13,592 nt of DNA, taken from assembly GCA_050117315.1 (NCBI GenBank), contig JASFMY010000154.1:1-13592 (forward strand). Direction: 5' to 3'. Below the pieces are notes generated by a model, which saw only the letters and a list, made by a program, of their open reading frames with translations, was not told where the DNA came from and did no database searches. Position numbers and translations under genes: made by a program. Source of the stretch: JANQIV01 sp050117315 (GTDB lineage Bacteria; Bacteroidota; Ignavibacteria; Ignavibacteriales; Melioribacteraceae). Each line of letters starts with the position of its first letter. The stretch's first letter is position 1. This document shows, piece after piece, positions 5,037-12,009 of the stretch.

Positions 5037-5696
5037 ATGCCTAAAAAAGTGCTAGTACTTGTCGAAGGGCAAACAGAAGAAGGTTTTGTTAAAAATGTAC
5101 TAAATCCTTACTTATCTTCAAAAGAGATTTATCTAACACCAACTATTGTAAAAACAAAAAGAGTAATTAGAGGTACCCACCATAAGGGAGGGATAAATTC
5201 ATATGGCCAGGTTAAGAGGGATTTATTACCTCTACTTCGAGATACTTCCTCACAGATTGTAACAACAATGATTGACTATTATGCGCTTCCTGATGACTTT
5301 CCGGGGTATCAAATCCGACCAGCCGGCACATGTTTTCAACGGGTTGAATTTATGGAAGAACAATTTAAGAATGATATCGATAATCCAAAATTTGTAGCCC
5401 ATCTACAACTTCATGAATTTGAAGCTCTTGTATTTGCAAGTGAAGACAAAATATCTACAGCTTTCATAAATAAGAAAAGTCAAATTTCACAGGTACAAGC
5501 AATAAACAATAGCTTCAATTCTCCTGAAGAAATAAACGAAAACCCAGATACTGCTCCTTCTAAAAGATTAAGAAATATTTTTAAGAACTATCAAAAAGTT
5601 TTACATAGCCAATTAATTTTATCGCAAGCTAATATAGATGATTTAAGAAGTAAGTGCAGCCATTTTAACGAATGGCTTACAAAACTGGAAAACTAA
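5037..5696 (+). CDS. DUF4276 TOPRIM-like protein, ATPase partner
   Basis: A 219-residue protein of the DUF4276 family. The opening strand KKVLVLVEGQTEEGF (3-17) carries the conserved glutamate of TOPRIM-like proteins. MIDYYALP (78-85) sits where the second acidic, metal-binding motif is expected. HLQLHEFEALVF (122-133) and TAPSKRL (172-178) are family hallmarks, and the C-terminus CSHFNEWLTKLE closes in the usual way. The length is normal and the gene intact. By family relationship it is probably a metal-dependent nuclease, or a TOPRIM fold that cuts or modifies nucleic acid when set free. Its partner is the ATPase immediately upstream, with which it shares a junction TAA-ATG. A defence or abortive-infection role is inferred from this pairing and from the setting among restriction and toxin-antitoxin remnants. 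No direct functional evidence can be read from the sequence. Confidence 0.75.
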   Translation: MPKKVLVLVEGQTEEGFVKNVLNPYLSSKEIYLTPTIVKTKRVIRGTHHKGGINSYGQVKRDLLPLLRDTSSQIVTTMIDYYALPDDFPGYQIRPAGTCFQRVEFMEEQFKNDIDNPKFVAHLQLHEFEALVFASEDKISTAFINKKSQISQVQAINNSFNSPEEINENPDTAPSKRLRNIFKNYQKVLHSQLILSQANIDDLRSKCSHFNEWLTKLEN

Positions 5697-6069
5697 ATTC
5701 ATACTACTTTAATTATTAATTTTCTATTTGAAGAACCCAAAAGATTCCAGAGTTACGAAAGAGAAAAAATAGAATTAAAAAGCGAAAAGAAAAGGGTTAT
5801 TTGGGAAGTAACATAAATAACTGGACATTTACTTTACTGGAGCAGCTATAAGAGAATAGGAGTTAAAATATTTGTTGGCAATAGGGAGGTAAGAATTTGA
5901 AGGTGACTAATTGTAAGGTCACCATCTTAATGATTAAATGTCTTAGGTTGACAACATTGCCTTGGTAAGGGGAGGGTTCCCATAGACTAACTTTATTGCA
6001 ATTTTAACTTAAGTAATAATCATCAAGCTGCAATAACTTTTCAGCAAACTGCAACCCTGGGTTTTACAA
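5697..6069. other. gene-less stretch after the defence operon
   Basis: The first part keeps a start-less open frame to a TAA at 5814-5816 (…FEEPKRFQSYEREKIELKSE…), which I do not recognise and which is probably the end of a lost gene. A methyltransferase tail fragment follows at 5828-5900. Weak inverted repeats GGTGAC/GTCACC (5902-5923) and TTATTGCA/TGCAATAA (5993-6036) are present, but neither has a T-tract. The end faces the 3' end of aroA, so the two flanking units converge here. Confidence 0.45.
5828..5900 (+). pseudogene. second methyltransferase C-terminal tail fragment
   Basis: Bases 5828-5874 align closely with 3766-3812 inside the methyltransferase pseudogene; both carry a CTTTACTG…AGCTATAA…AGAATA…GT…AAAA…TTTG pattern. 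The reading here is YKRIGVKIFVGNREVRI and a TGA at 5898-5900, against YNRITVK-(I/N)FDDR… in the first copy. Only the last 20 or so codons are left, and a frameshift separates them from the preceding TFT… codons. The similarity was found by eye, so it is moderate evidence for a second Mod-type gene once present on the other side of the defence pair. Confidence 0.5.
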
Positions 6070-7350
6070 CTATATAGTAATAGACTTCACCTGCTCCAAA
6101 AAATTCGGATTAGATATATTCACAGTCTCAAAACCGTCAACGTTTCCGCCCTGTTCTAAAAGTAAAGAAAGTATCGAAAAAGCCATTGCAATGCGGTGGT
6201 CGTGGTAGCTCTCAAATGTTACTTTTGTATTGTTAACGCTGCCGGAAACTTTGTAGCCGTCATCGTATTCTTCAATATCAAGTCCGAGTAGTTTTAGATT
6301 TGTGCAGACTGATGCAATTCTATCAGACTCTTTTGCGCGGAGTTCTTTTGCATTATTAATTATAAAATCACCTTCGGCAAAAAGTCCGGCTATTGTAAGG
6401 ATTGGTATTTCGTCAATTATGTTTGGAATAATTTCTTTTTTAATCTCTATATTTTTTAATTTACTGCTGCATACAATAATATCGGAACGCAGTTCATTAT
6501 TTATTTTAACCGGGTTGTCGATTTCAATATCACCGCCCATTTCTCTTAATACCGTCAGCAGACCCGTGCGGGTTTCATTGAGTAAAACATTTTTAATTTT
6601 TACTTCGGAATTTTTTGTAAGCAACGTATGCACAATAAAAAATGCAGCGGTTGAAATATCCGAAGGCACAGAATATTCCTGTAGTCCGGGGTAATCATCT
6701 TTTGACACATAAATTTTTCTTCCGTCAGCAGTCTCTTCAACTTTAAGATCGAGCATATTTTCCGTATGACTTCGTGAAGGCAATGTTTCAATAACGGTTG
6801 TTTTATCTTCAAGATGAAGCCCGGTAAGCAAAACAGCGCTTTTTATTTGCGCGCTCGCAACAGGCAGTTTGTATTCTATTGCTTTCAATTCGCGAGTAGG
6901 TCTAATAATGACCGGCAATGTCCCGGTATCGGAAGTTTCAATACTAGCCCCCATTAAATTAAGGGGATCGGCAATTCTTCGCATCGGGCGTTTGGAAAGG
7001 GATTCATCGCCGATGAGTTTTGTTTCAAAATTCTGAGCGGCCAAAATCCCGGAAATCAATCTTGTTGTTGTACCTGAATTCCCCATATCTAAAGGTCTGA
7101 ACGGCTTGGTTAGATTTTTGAACCCACTGCCTACTACAACAAAATGATCTCGCCTCTTTTCTATTTCACATCCCATGCACCTGAATGCGTTTATTGTTGC
7201 ATAAATGTCTTCGGACTCGAGCAGGTTATAAATTACGGACTTACCTTTCGCGAGCGAAGAAAACATAACAGCCCTATGCGAAACCGACTTGTCGCCCGGG
7301 AGAATTAGTTCGCCTTTTACTTTTTCGATTTTGTTAAAACTCTGGATCAT
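6070..7350 (-). CDS. aroA: 3-phosphoshikimate 1-carboxyvinyltransferase (EPSP synthase)
   Basis: The enzyme transfers enolpyruvate from PEP to shikimate-3-phosphate, the sixth step of the shikimate pathway to aromatic amino acids. The 426-residue length is normal for the cytosolic enzyme. Visible motifs are GDKSVSHRA (19-27), GNSGTTTRLISG (90-101), SLSKRPMRR (117-125), SAQIKSA (166-172), RSHTE (193-197), NETRTG (258-263), IIDEIPILTIAG (311-322, with the catalytic aspartate), ELRAKESDRI (336-345) and HDHRIAMA (383-390). The combination GDKx, SAQxK, RxHxE and NxTR is the pattern of class II synthases, which are usually less sensitive to glyphosate. The ATG overlaps the trmH stop by four bases (ATGA), so the two are translationally coupled. 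No convincing terminator follows. Confidence 0.95.
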   Translation of the reverse strand: MIQSFNKIEKVKGELILPGDKSVSHRAVMFSSLAKGKSVIYNLLESEDIYATINAFRCMGCEIEKRRDHFVVVGSGFKNLTKPFRPLDMGNSGTTTRLISGILAAQNFETKLIGDESLSKRPMRRIADPLNLMGASIETSDTGTLPVIIRPTRELKAIEYKLPVASAQIKSAVLLTGLHLEDKTTVIETLPSRSHTENMLDLKVEETADGRKIYVSKDDYPGLQEYSVPSDISTAAFFIVHTLLTKNSEVKIKNVLLNETRTGLLTVLREMGGDIEIDNPVKINNELRSDIIVCSSKLKNIEIKKEIIPNIIDEIPILTIAGLFAEGDFIINNAKELRAKESDRIASVCTNLKLLGLDIEEYDDGYKVSGSVNNTKVTFESYHDHRIAMAFSILSLLLEQGGNVDGFETVNISNPNFLEQVKSITI

Positions 7351-7937
7351 TTATCACACCATTCGTCAATTAAATTTTCTATTTGTTCTTCCGGTAGTTC
7401 GGACTGTTTATACATTCCTTTCAACATTCTCTGCCGTTGCACTTCGTATAAAGTTACAGCTGTTGCAACGGATACATTTAAACTTTGTATCATGCCGTAC
7501 ATCGGTATATAAAATCTTTCATCTGCTTTTTCTGCAGCCTCCTTTGATACTCCCCTGTGTTCGTTACCCAAAACAAGAGCGACCTTTCCGGTTAAATCCA
7601 GTTCGTACAAATCCTTTGCATCTTCAGAAAGAAGGCTTGCATAAATTTTAAATCCTTCTTTTCTCAGGGAACCGTAACATTCTTCTATAGTTTTAAAACG
7701 TTCTTTTTCTACCCACTTGTAAGCCGAAGCGGAAGTAACTTTGCTCACTTTGGGAAATTCTTCATTATTATAAAGCAAGCTCACTTTGGGTACGCCTACA
7801 GCATCACAGCTTCTGAAAATAGCACTAACGTTGTGCGGATCGTGAATATTTTCCAATACAACTCTGAGCGAATGCTGGCGGGCTTTAAGAACTCTTGTAA
7901 TTTTTTCTAATCTTTTTTCAGTTACAAATTTTTTCAC
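7347..7937 (-). CDS. trmH: tRNA/rRNA 2'-O-methyltransferase, TrmH (SpoU) family
   Basis: A 196-residue SPOUT-fold enzyme that moves a methyl group from SAM to the 2'-OH of ribose. TrmH itself modifies G18 in tRNA. The three SpoU motifs are clear: motif 1 NIHDPHNVSAIFRS (30-43, catalytic R42), motif 2 LVLGNEHRGVS (121-131) and motif 3 IPMYGMIQSLNVSVATAV (144-161), which forms the knot. The C-terminal helix after residue 165 fits TrmH better than the larger RlmB-type enzymes, which have an extra N-terminal RNA-binding domain. The start is GTG (7937-7935), with an out-of-frame ATG nearby and only a weak GAG before it. It overlaps aroA by four bases and lies 169 bases below the HicB-like gene, separated by a decayed repeat, so it probably has its own promoter. 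Confidence 0.9.
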   Translation of the reverse strand: MKKFVTEKRLEKITRVLKARQHSLRVVLENIHDPHNVSAIFRSCDAVGVPKVSLLYNNEEFPKVSKVTSASAYKWVEKERFKTIEECYGSLRKEGFKIYASLLSEDAKDLYELDLTGKVALVLGNEHRGVSKEAAEKADERFYIPMYGMIQSLNVSVATAVTLYEVQRQRMLKGMYKQSELPEEQIENLIDEWCDK

Positions 7938-7965
7938 TGCTCATTTATTCTATTAAAGTCAAATG

Positions 7966-8092
7966 CTGTTATTTCGAATCCCCGATCCGCCGTTGTGGAT
8001 AGCCGGGGTGAGAAATCCGAATTCCTAAGGTATCTCATCCCATAAATGAGATTCAATATGACAAGACAATCCGTTCTCCGTTTCAGAGTGAC
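7966..8092. repeat. degenerate TGTCATTCCGA-type interspersed repeat
   Basis: The gap between trmH and the HicB-like gene starts with GTTATTTCGAATCCCC and has a long imperfect stem to GGGGTGAGAAAT (about 7969-8017). It then carries a 7-bp hairpin ATCTCAT-loop-ATGAGAT (8032-8052), ATTCAATATGACA, and ends …CAGAGTGAC. Genomes of this group carry many intergenic copies of elements beginning TGTCATTTCGA and ending GAAATGACA. This looks like a diverged one. It could act as a transcript boundary for the minus-strand genes. Confidence 0.55.
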
Positions 8093-8106
8093 TATTAATA
8101 ATTTTT

Positions 8107-8331
8107 CTATTTATTAAAAACAAGTTTGTAAACTACACGGTTTTTCGACTTTCTTGCCCTGTCTACTTTTATTTCTTTGTCGTCGTCAAGCTGGGTGTAA
8201 AATCTTACAAGTTCCAAAACCTTTCCTATCACTTCGTCTTCGTTATGCGCCCAGCTTTCGCAGCCTTTTAGGGAAGGTACTTCGGCTGTGTATCCGTCGC
8301 CTGTATTTGTAACAATTAGATCAATAACCAT
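8107..8331 (-). CDS. HicB-like domain small protein
   Basis: A 74-residue protein with the HicB-like beta-alpha fold. It shows the opening strand VIDLIVTNTGDGYTAEVPSL, the KGCESWAHNEDEVIGKVLEL turn and helix, and a C-terminal strand VVYKLVFNK. In HicAB systems this domain occludes the HicA toxin, and a DNA-binding tail follows. Here there is no tail and no hicA gene (no short double-stranded-RNA-binding-like ORF with a catalytic histidine) next to it. The start ATG shares one base with the deoC stop (TAATG), so it is the last gene of the ymdB-to-hicB operon and is coupled to deoC. A solo HicB-like gene in a housekeeping operon suggests a role other than antitoxin, but that role is unknown. 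Confidence 0.75.
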   Translation of the reverse strand: MVIDLIVTNTGDGYTAEVPSLKGCESWAHNEDEVIGKVLELVRFYTQLDDDKEIKVDRARKSKNRVVYKLVFNK

Positions 8332-9197
8332 TAGTAAGAACTTTCCGCTTTTTCACCTGAAACAATTTTTACGCTTGCACTTGCACCTATTCTATCCGCA
8401 CCACTTTCAATCATTGTCATTGCATCTTCATAAGACCGTACACCACCGGAGGCTTTAACTCCAACCGTGCTTCCTACAACATATTTCATTAAAGCAACGT
8501 CCCCTGCAGTAGCCCCGCCGCTACTGAACCCGGTGGAAGTTTTAACAAAGTCGGCTTTTGCCTTTTTACTGATTACACACGCTTTAATTTTTTCTTCATC
8601 ACTTAATAAACATGTTTCAATTATCACTTTACAAATTGCTCTTTTCTTTTTAGCTGCAAGAGCAACTTTGTTTATATCGTTAAAGACGTAATCATATTCT
8701 CCCTGCTTCAGCATGCCTATATTTATTACCATATCAATTTCCTGTGCACCGTTTTCCAATGCCTGCTCGGCTTCCAATCTTTTCACTTCGGTTGTAACGG
8801 CTCCAAGCGGGAAGCCTATAACTGTACAAACTTTTACGGGTGAATTTTTTAACAGATCACAACATAATTTTACGTAACATGGATTTACACATACAGAAGC
8901 AAATAAATACTCAATTGCTTCATTACAAAGCTTTTTAATTTGCTCCGGCGTAACGTCCGGTTTCAATAAAGTATGGTCAATATATTTTGCAACATTCATA
9001 TCCGGAAGTTGTTCGCCGACTCCTATACCCGCTGCAATTCTATCTGCACCGTTATCAATTATATTTTTAACGGCCATGGGCTGATCTATTACGTTTCTTT
9101 CCCAGCCTGCGCAAGTATTGTTTTTACAATACAAGTCGTGAAGTGCTTTTTCAGTAAACACTTCGTGGACTATTTTATCGATCTCGGCTCTATTCAT
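8331..9197 (-). CDS. deoC: deoxyribose-phosphate aldolase
   Basis: The enzyme cleaves 2-deoxyribose-5-phosphate to acetaldehyde and glyceraldehyde-3-phosphate in deoxynucleoside salvage. The TIM barrel starts at about residue 70 with YIDHTLLKP (72-80). VCVNP (102-106) follows, and the catalytic residues are D155 (EIDMVIN), the Schiff-base lysine K219 (FVKTSTGFS) and K248 (VKASGG). The end is GADRIGASASVKIVSG. At 288 residues it is about 65 longer than the E. coli-size core. The extra N-terminus carries two cysteines (C24, C29) and an IIDNGADRIAAGIGVG segment (46-61) that echoes the C-terminal GADRIGASASV. It starts two bases after the folD stop and shares one base with the next gene. Confidence 0.95.
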   Translation of the reverse strand: MNRAEIDKIVHEVFTEKALHDLYCKNNTCAGWERNVIDQPMAVKNIIDNGADRIAAGIGVGEQLPDMNVAKYIDHTLLKPDVTPEQIKKLCNEAIEYLFASVCVNPCYVKLCCDLLKNSPVKVCTVIGFPLGAVTTEVKRLEAEQALENGAQEIDMVINIGMLKQGEYDYVFNDINKVALAAKKKRAICKVIIETCLLSDEEKIKACVISKKAKADFVKTSTGFSSGGATAGDVALMKYVVGSTVGVKASGGVRSYEDAMTMIESGADRIGASASVKIVSGEKAESSY

Positions 9198-9199
9198 TT

Positions 9200-10084
9200 T
9201 TAATTTTTGTTTTCAATTAATTGAAATGCTTTATAAGTATTTTTGAGCAGCATTGCAATAGTCATAGGGCCTACACCGAAGGGCACAGGAGTAATAAAAG
9301 AAGCTTTCTTCGAAACGTTTTCAAAATCAACATCGCCCACGATCCGGTATCCTTTTTTTGCTGTCGGATCATCTACCCTGTTTGTGCCCACGTCAATAAC
9401 AACAACCCCGTCCTTAACCATATCTTCTTTTACGAATTCCGGTCTTCCCATTGCCGCAATAATGATATCCGCCTGTTTTGTGTAATATGTAATATCTTTT
9501 GCGGCAGAGTGACAAATAGTAACAATAGCGTTTGCACCTTCCTGTTTTTGAACGAGCATACCCGCAACCGGTTTACCGACAATATTGCTTCTGCCGATTA
9601 CTACAACATGCTTGCCTTTGGTTTCAATGTTGTATGCTTTTAATAATTCTAATATACCCGAAGGTGTAGCAGGATAAAAAGCTTCTTTCCCGATTAGCAT
9701 TTTACCCACATTAACCGGGTGAAAACCGTCCACATCTTTAGCCGGATCAATTGCATCGATTATTTTATCTTCGTCGATATGTTCCGGTAAAGGAAGTTGA
9801 ACAAGTATGCCGTGAAAGTCAGGATCGTTATTATACTTTTCAACCACATTCAACAATTCTTTTTCAGTGATGCTTGAGTCGTACAGGTCAACTTTGGAAT
9901 ACATTCCAATTTCGTCGCACTTTTTCTTTTTCATGTTTACATAGACTTGTGAGGCAGGATTAGTACCGACGAGAACCGCTACCAAGCCCGGTACTTTTTT
10001 ATTATTGCTTTTTAGTGCGTCAATTTTTGTTTTCAGTTCTTCTCTGATTTCCTGTGCAACTTTTTTTCCGTCAATGATTGTCAT
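9200..10084 (-). CDS. folD: methylenetetrahydrofolate dehydrogenase/cyclohydrolase
   Basis: A bifunctional cytosolic enzyme of one-carbon metabolism. It oxidises 5,10-methylene-THF with NADP and hydrolyses the product to 10-formyl-THF for purine and fMet-tRNA synthesis. The length of 294 residues is typical. Seen motifs are the PASQVYVNMKKKKC stretch (43-56, with the active-site tyrosine and lysine), HGILVQLPLP (91-100), KDVDGFHP (116-123), the nucleotide-binding GRSNIVGKP (164-172), VIDVGTN (229-235) and PVPFGVGPMTIAMLL (266-280). The start is an ATG at 10084-10082. It lies 127 bases below the methyltransferase stop, with an inverted repeat between them. DeoC follows two bases later, so these two are co-transcribed. 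Confidence 0.96.
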   Translation of the reverse strand: MTIIDGKKVAQEIREELKTKIDALKSNNKKVPGLVAVLVGTNPASQVYVNMKKKKCDEIGMYSKVDLYDSSITEKELLNVVEKYNNDPDFHGILVQLPLPEHIDEDKIIDAIDPAKDVDGFHPVNVGKMLIGKEAFYPATPSGILELLKAYNIETKGKHVVVIGRSNIVGKPVAGMLVQKQEGANAIVTICHSAAKDITYYTKQADIIIAAMGRPEFVKEDMVKDGVVVIDVGTNRVDDPTAKKGYRIVGDVDFENVSKKASFITPVPFGVGPMTIAMLLKNTYKAFQLIENKN

Positions 10085-10211
10085 AATTCAGTTATTCTCT
10101 TTTTTTATTTATGGGATTAGGAGTAAGAAGATTAAGATTATGATTAAGAGTAAGAATAGGAATGTTATCAATTCAAAAACTTCTTAATCATAATCTTACT
10201 CTTAATCACTC
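10085..10211. repeat. gap with long inverted repeat (17-bp stem)
   Basis: TAAGATTATGATTAAGA (10133-10149) pairs exactly with TCTTAATCATAATCTTA (10182-10198), across a 32-base loop. The arms are built from GATTAAG and AGTAAG words, so simple-repeat expansion followed by inversion may have made them. It lies between the methyltransferase stop and the folD start on the minus strand. It could fold in the mRNA and separate expression of the two genes, but it lacks a T-tract. Confidence 0.65.
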
Positions 10212-11204
10212 TCACTTATTTTCCTTGTAAATTATATTATAGTTTCTCTTCAAATAGCTTTTAATTTTCTTATCTGTTAAAATCTCTTTTTCAAACGGGT
10301 TAGAGTTCTGCCACCCTGTTTTGCCGTTGTTCCTAAAATTTTCTAATCTTCTAATAGTAATTTCACAATAAATAGGGTCTATATCAACAGTGATACATTT
10401 TCTTTTTAATTTTTCACAAGCAATTAAAGTGGTACCGGAATGAGAGAACAAGTCAACTACCCTGCCATTTCTTCTGCTTGATGTTCCAACAATCCTTTCA
10501 ATAGCTTTAAGGGGTTTCTGCGCATAGCAACCGTTAACATTTTCTTCCATCAGGTGAAAGACCTGCTGAATATCTACCCAAACATTTCCTGCTCTTATAA
10601 AAGCAGATTTGCTTCTTTCAATATTTTCAGTGACTGCACCGTTTACTTCTTTGTAATATCCTTTTAATATTTTAGGGATATCCGTATAAACAGCTTCCGT
10701 ATTAAATACTGGTTGCCCTTTAGTGTAGAATAATAATTCCTGGCGGATGGCCATCCAGTTCACCTGCGTTCCGAACCCGCGCTGGTTTCTCATTGTAATA
10801 AAATTTTTCGAATCAAACCCGGAATCTCTCATCATAATTATAAATTCGGCAAAAGGCTCAAAATTATTTTTATTATCTGCTCCGAGCCAAACGTAAAGCG
10901 AAGAATCTTTTGATAGAATTTTATCCGTCAGATTAATCCAGATTTTGCTCCACTCAATAAATTTATCAACAGCGGTTTTGTTAAAAGCAACAAAGTTATA
11001 AGGCGGATCCTGAATTGCCAGTTGTGCTTTCTTCCTGCCGAATATTTTGTTGATATCTTTTTCATCAGCGGCGTCAAGGCAACCAACAACATGTTTGTTT
11101 TCCGGGTCAACCCATATTTCACCGGAAGAAAGCCTGCAATATTTTAACAGTAATTTTTTCAGTTTTTTGTCTTTATCTAACCTGGGTAAGGAAAAGTTTA
11201 ACAT
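10212..11204 (-). CDS. site-specific DNA methyltransferase (N4/N6 class), orphan
   Basis: A 330-residue amino-methyltransferase of the pfam01555 type. The catalytic motif IV DPPYN is at 66-70. The SAM-binding side comes late: YAQKPLKAIERIV (227-239), then motif I VVDLFSHSGTTLIA (249-262) and TVDIDPIYCEI (272-282). This order is that of beta-class enzymes. Motif I reads FSHSG, where most members have FxGSG or FAGSG, so one glycine is replaced by histidine. The start ATG at 11204 lies one base after the ymdB-like stop, so the genes are coupled. No restriction endonuclease lies beside it, so it is an orphan methylase embedded in a housekeeping operon. Its recognition sequence cannot be read from the protein. 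It may mark DNA for regulation or repair, or protect against an invader. Confidence 0.85.
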   Translation of the reverse strand: MLNFSLPRLDKDKKLKKLLLKYCRLSSGEIWVDPENKHVVGCLDAADEKDINKIFGRKKAQLAIQDPPYNFVAFNKTAVDKFIEWSKIWINLTDKILSKDSSLYVWLGADNKNNFEPFAEFIIMMRDSGFDSKNFITMRNQRGFGTQVNWMAIRQELLFYTKGQPVFNTEAVYTDIPKILKGYYKEVNGAVTENIERSKSAFIRAGNVWVDIQQVFHLMEENVNGCYAQKPLKAIERIVGTSSRRNGRVVDLFSHSGTTLIACEKLKRKCITVDIDPIYCEITIRRLENFRNNGKTGWQNSNPFEKEILTDKKIKSYLKRNYNIIYKENK

Positions 11205-11205
11205 T

Positions 11206-12009
11206 TTAGTCGGAGGATTTTTTCATAAATTCAGGAATAATGATACGTTCTATTTCAATAGTGCTGCCGGTTTCCGAGTCAACCTTGAGAAAGATTCCGC
11301 ATAAATGAACCTGGTCTTTTGCGGCCTGATATTTCTGCGGGGTTTGATAAAGAAACCTGTTTATAGCAGCTTCAGTCTTCATTCCAATTACAGAATCATA
11401 AGGGCCTGTCATACCGGAGTCGGTTATGTATCCTGTTCCTTTGGGGAATATTCTTTCATCAGCAGTTTGTATGTGTGTATGTGTCCCTATAAAAGCACTT
11501 ATCTGTCCGTCAAACATATTTGCGAATGCTAATTTTTCTGCCGTTGCTTCCGCATGAAAATCAACAACTATAACTTTGGTTTCCTGTTTTAATTTATTAA
11601 TTACCCATTCGCCAGTTCTGAAAGGACAGTCGATAGTCTGCATAAAAGCTCTGCCCTGTAAATTAACTACGGCTACTTTTCCTTTTCTTGTTTCGACAAT
11701 ATAATAACCGTTACCGTAAGTTCCTTTAGGATAATTCAAAGGCCTCAGAGCACGTTTTTCACTTTTCAGATAGTCCTGGGATTGATGTTTATCCCAGGTA
11801 TGATTGCCGCCTGTTATGACGTGGACACCAAGCTCAAACAAAATTTGTCCTTCTTTTTCGGTGCACCCTTTACCGTCGGACGCATTTTCACCGTTGGCAA
11901 TTACCAGGTCGGCTTTATATTTTTTAATTAACCCCGGGAGCCACATTTGTGTTATATCTAACCCGGGTTTACCAACAATATCTCCAATAAATAAAACATT
12001 AACTGTCAT
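11206..12009 (-). CDS. ymdB: TIGR00282-type metallophosphoesterase (YmdB family)
   Basis: A 267-residue protein of the calcineurin-like fold, TIGR00282 branch. The Bacillus subtilis member YmdB hydrolyses 2',3'-cyclic nucleotides and shapes biofilm and motility decisions. The dimetal site is complete: D10 (GDIVGKPG), E41 and N42 (NGENAS), N69 (GGNHTWD), H152 (DFHAEAT), and H177 and H179 (GTHTHIQTADE). GYITDSGMTGP (193-203) is also typical. The length is normal. It is the first gene of the minus-strand operon and its stop lies one base before the methyltransferase start. A TATATTTG element lies about 25 bases before the ATG. The family is well supported, but the in vivo substrate is not known for this group. 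Confidence 0.9.
   Translation of the reverse strand: MTVNVLFIGDIVGKPGLDITQMWLPGLIKKYKADLVIANGENASDGKGCTEKEGQILFELGVHVITGGNHTWDKHQSQDYLKSEKRALRPLNYPKGTYGNGYYIVETRKGKVAVVNLQGRAFMQTIDCPFRTGEWVINKLKQETKVIVVDFHAEATAEKLAFANMFDGQISAFIGTHTHIQTADERIFPKGTGYITDSGMTGPYDSVIGMKTEAAINRFLYQTPQKYQAAKDQVHLCGIFLKVDSETGSTIEIERIIIPEFMKKSSD

Noticed and set aside
5993..6036. terminator after aroA or the DUF4276 gene from the TTATTGCA/TGCAATAA inverted repeat
   Set aside because: The loop is 28 bases, the stem is AT-rich and no T-tract follows on either strand.
6302..6694. 130-codon plus-strand frame inside aroA
   Set aside because: It is a shadow of the well-supported minus-strand aroA gene. The same holds for the other opposite-strand frames across trmH, deoC, folD, the methylase and the ymdB-like gene.
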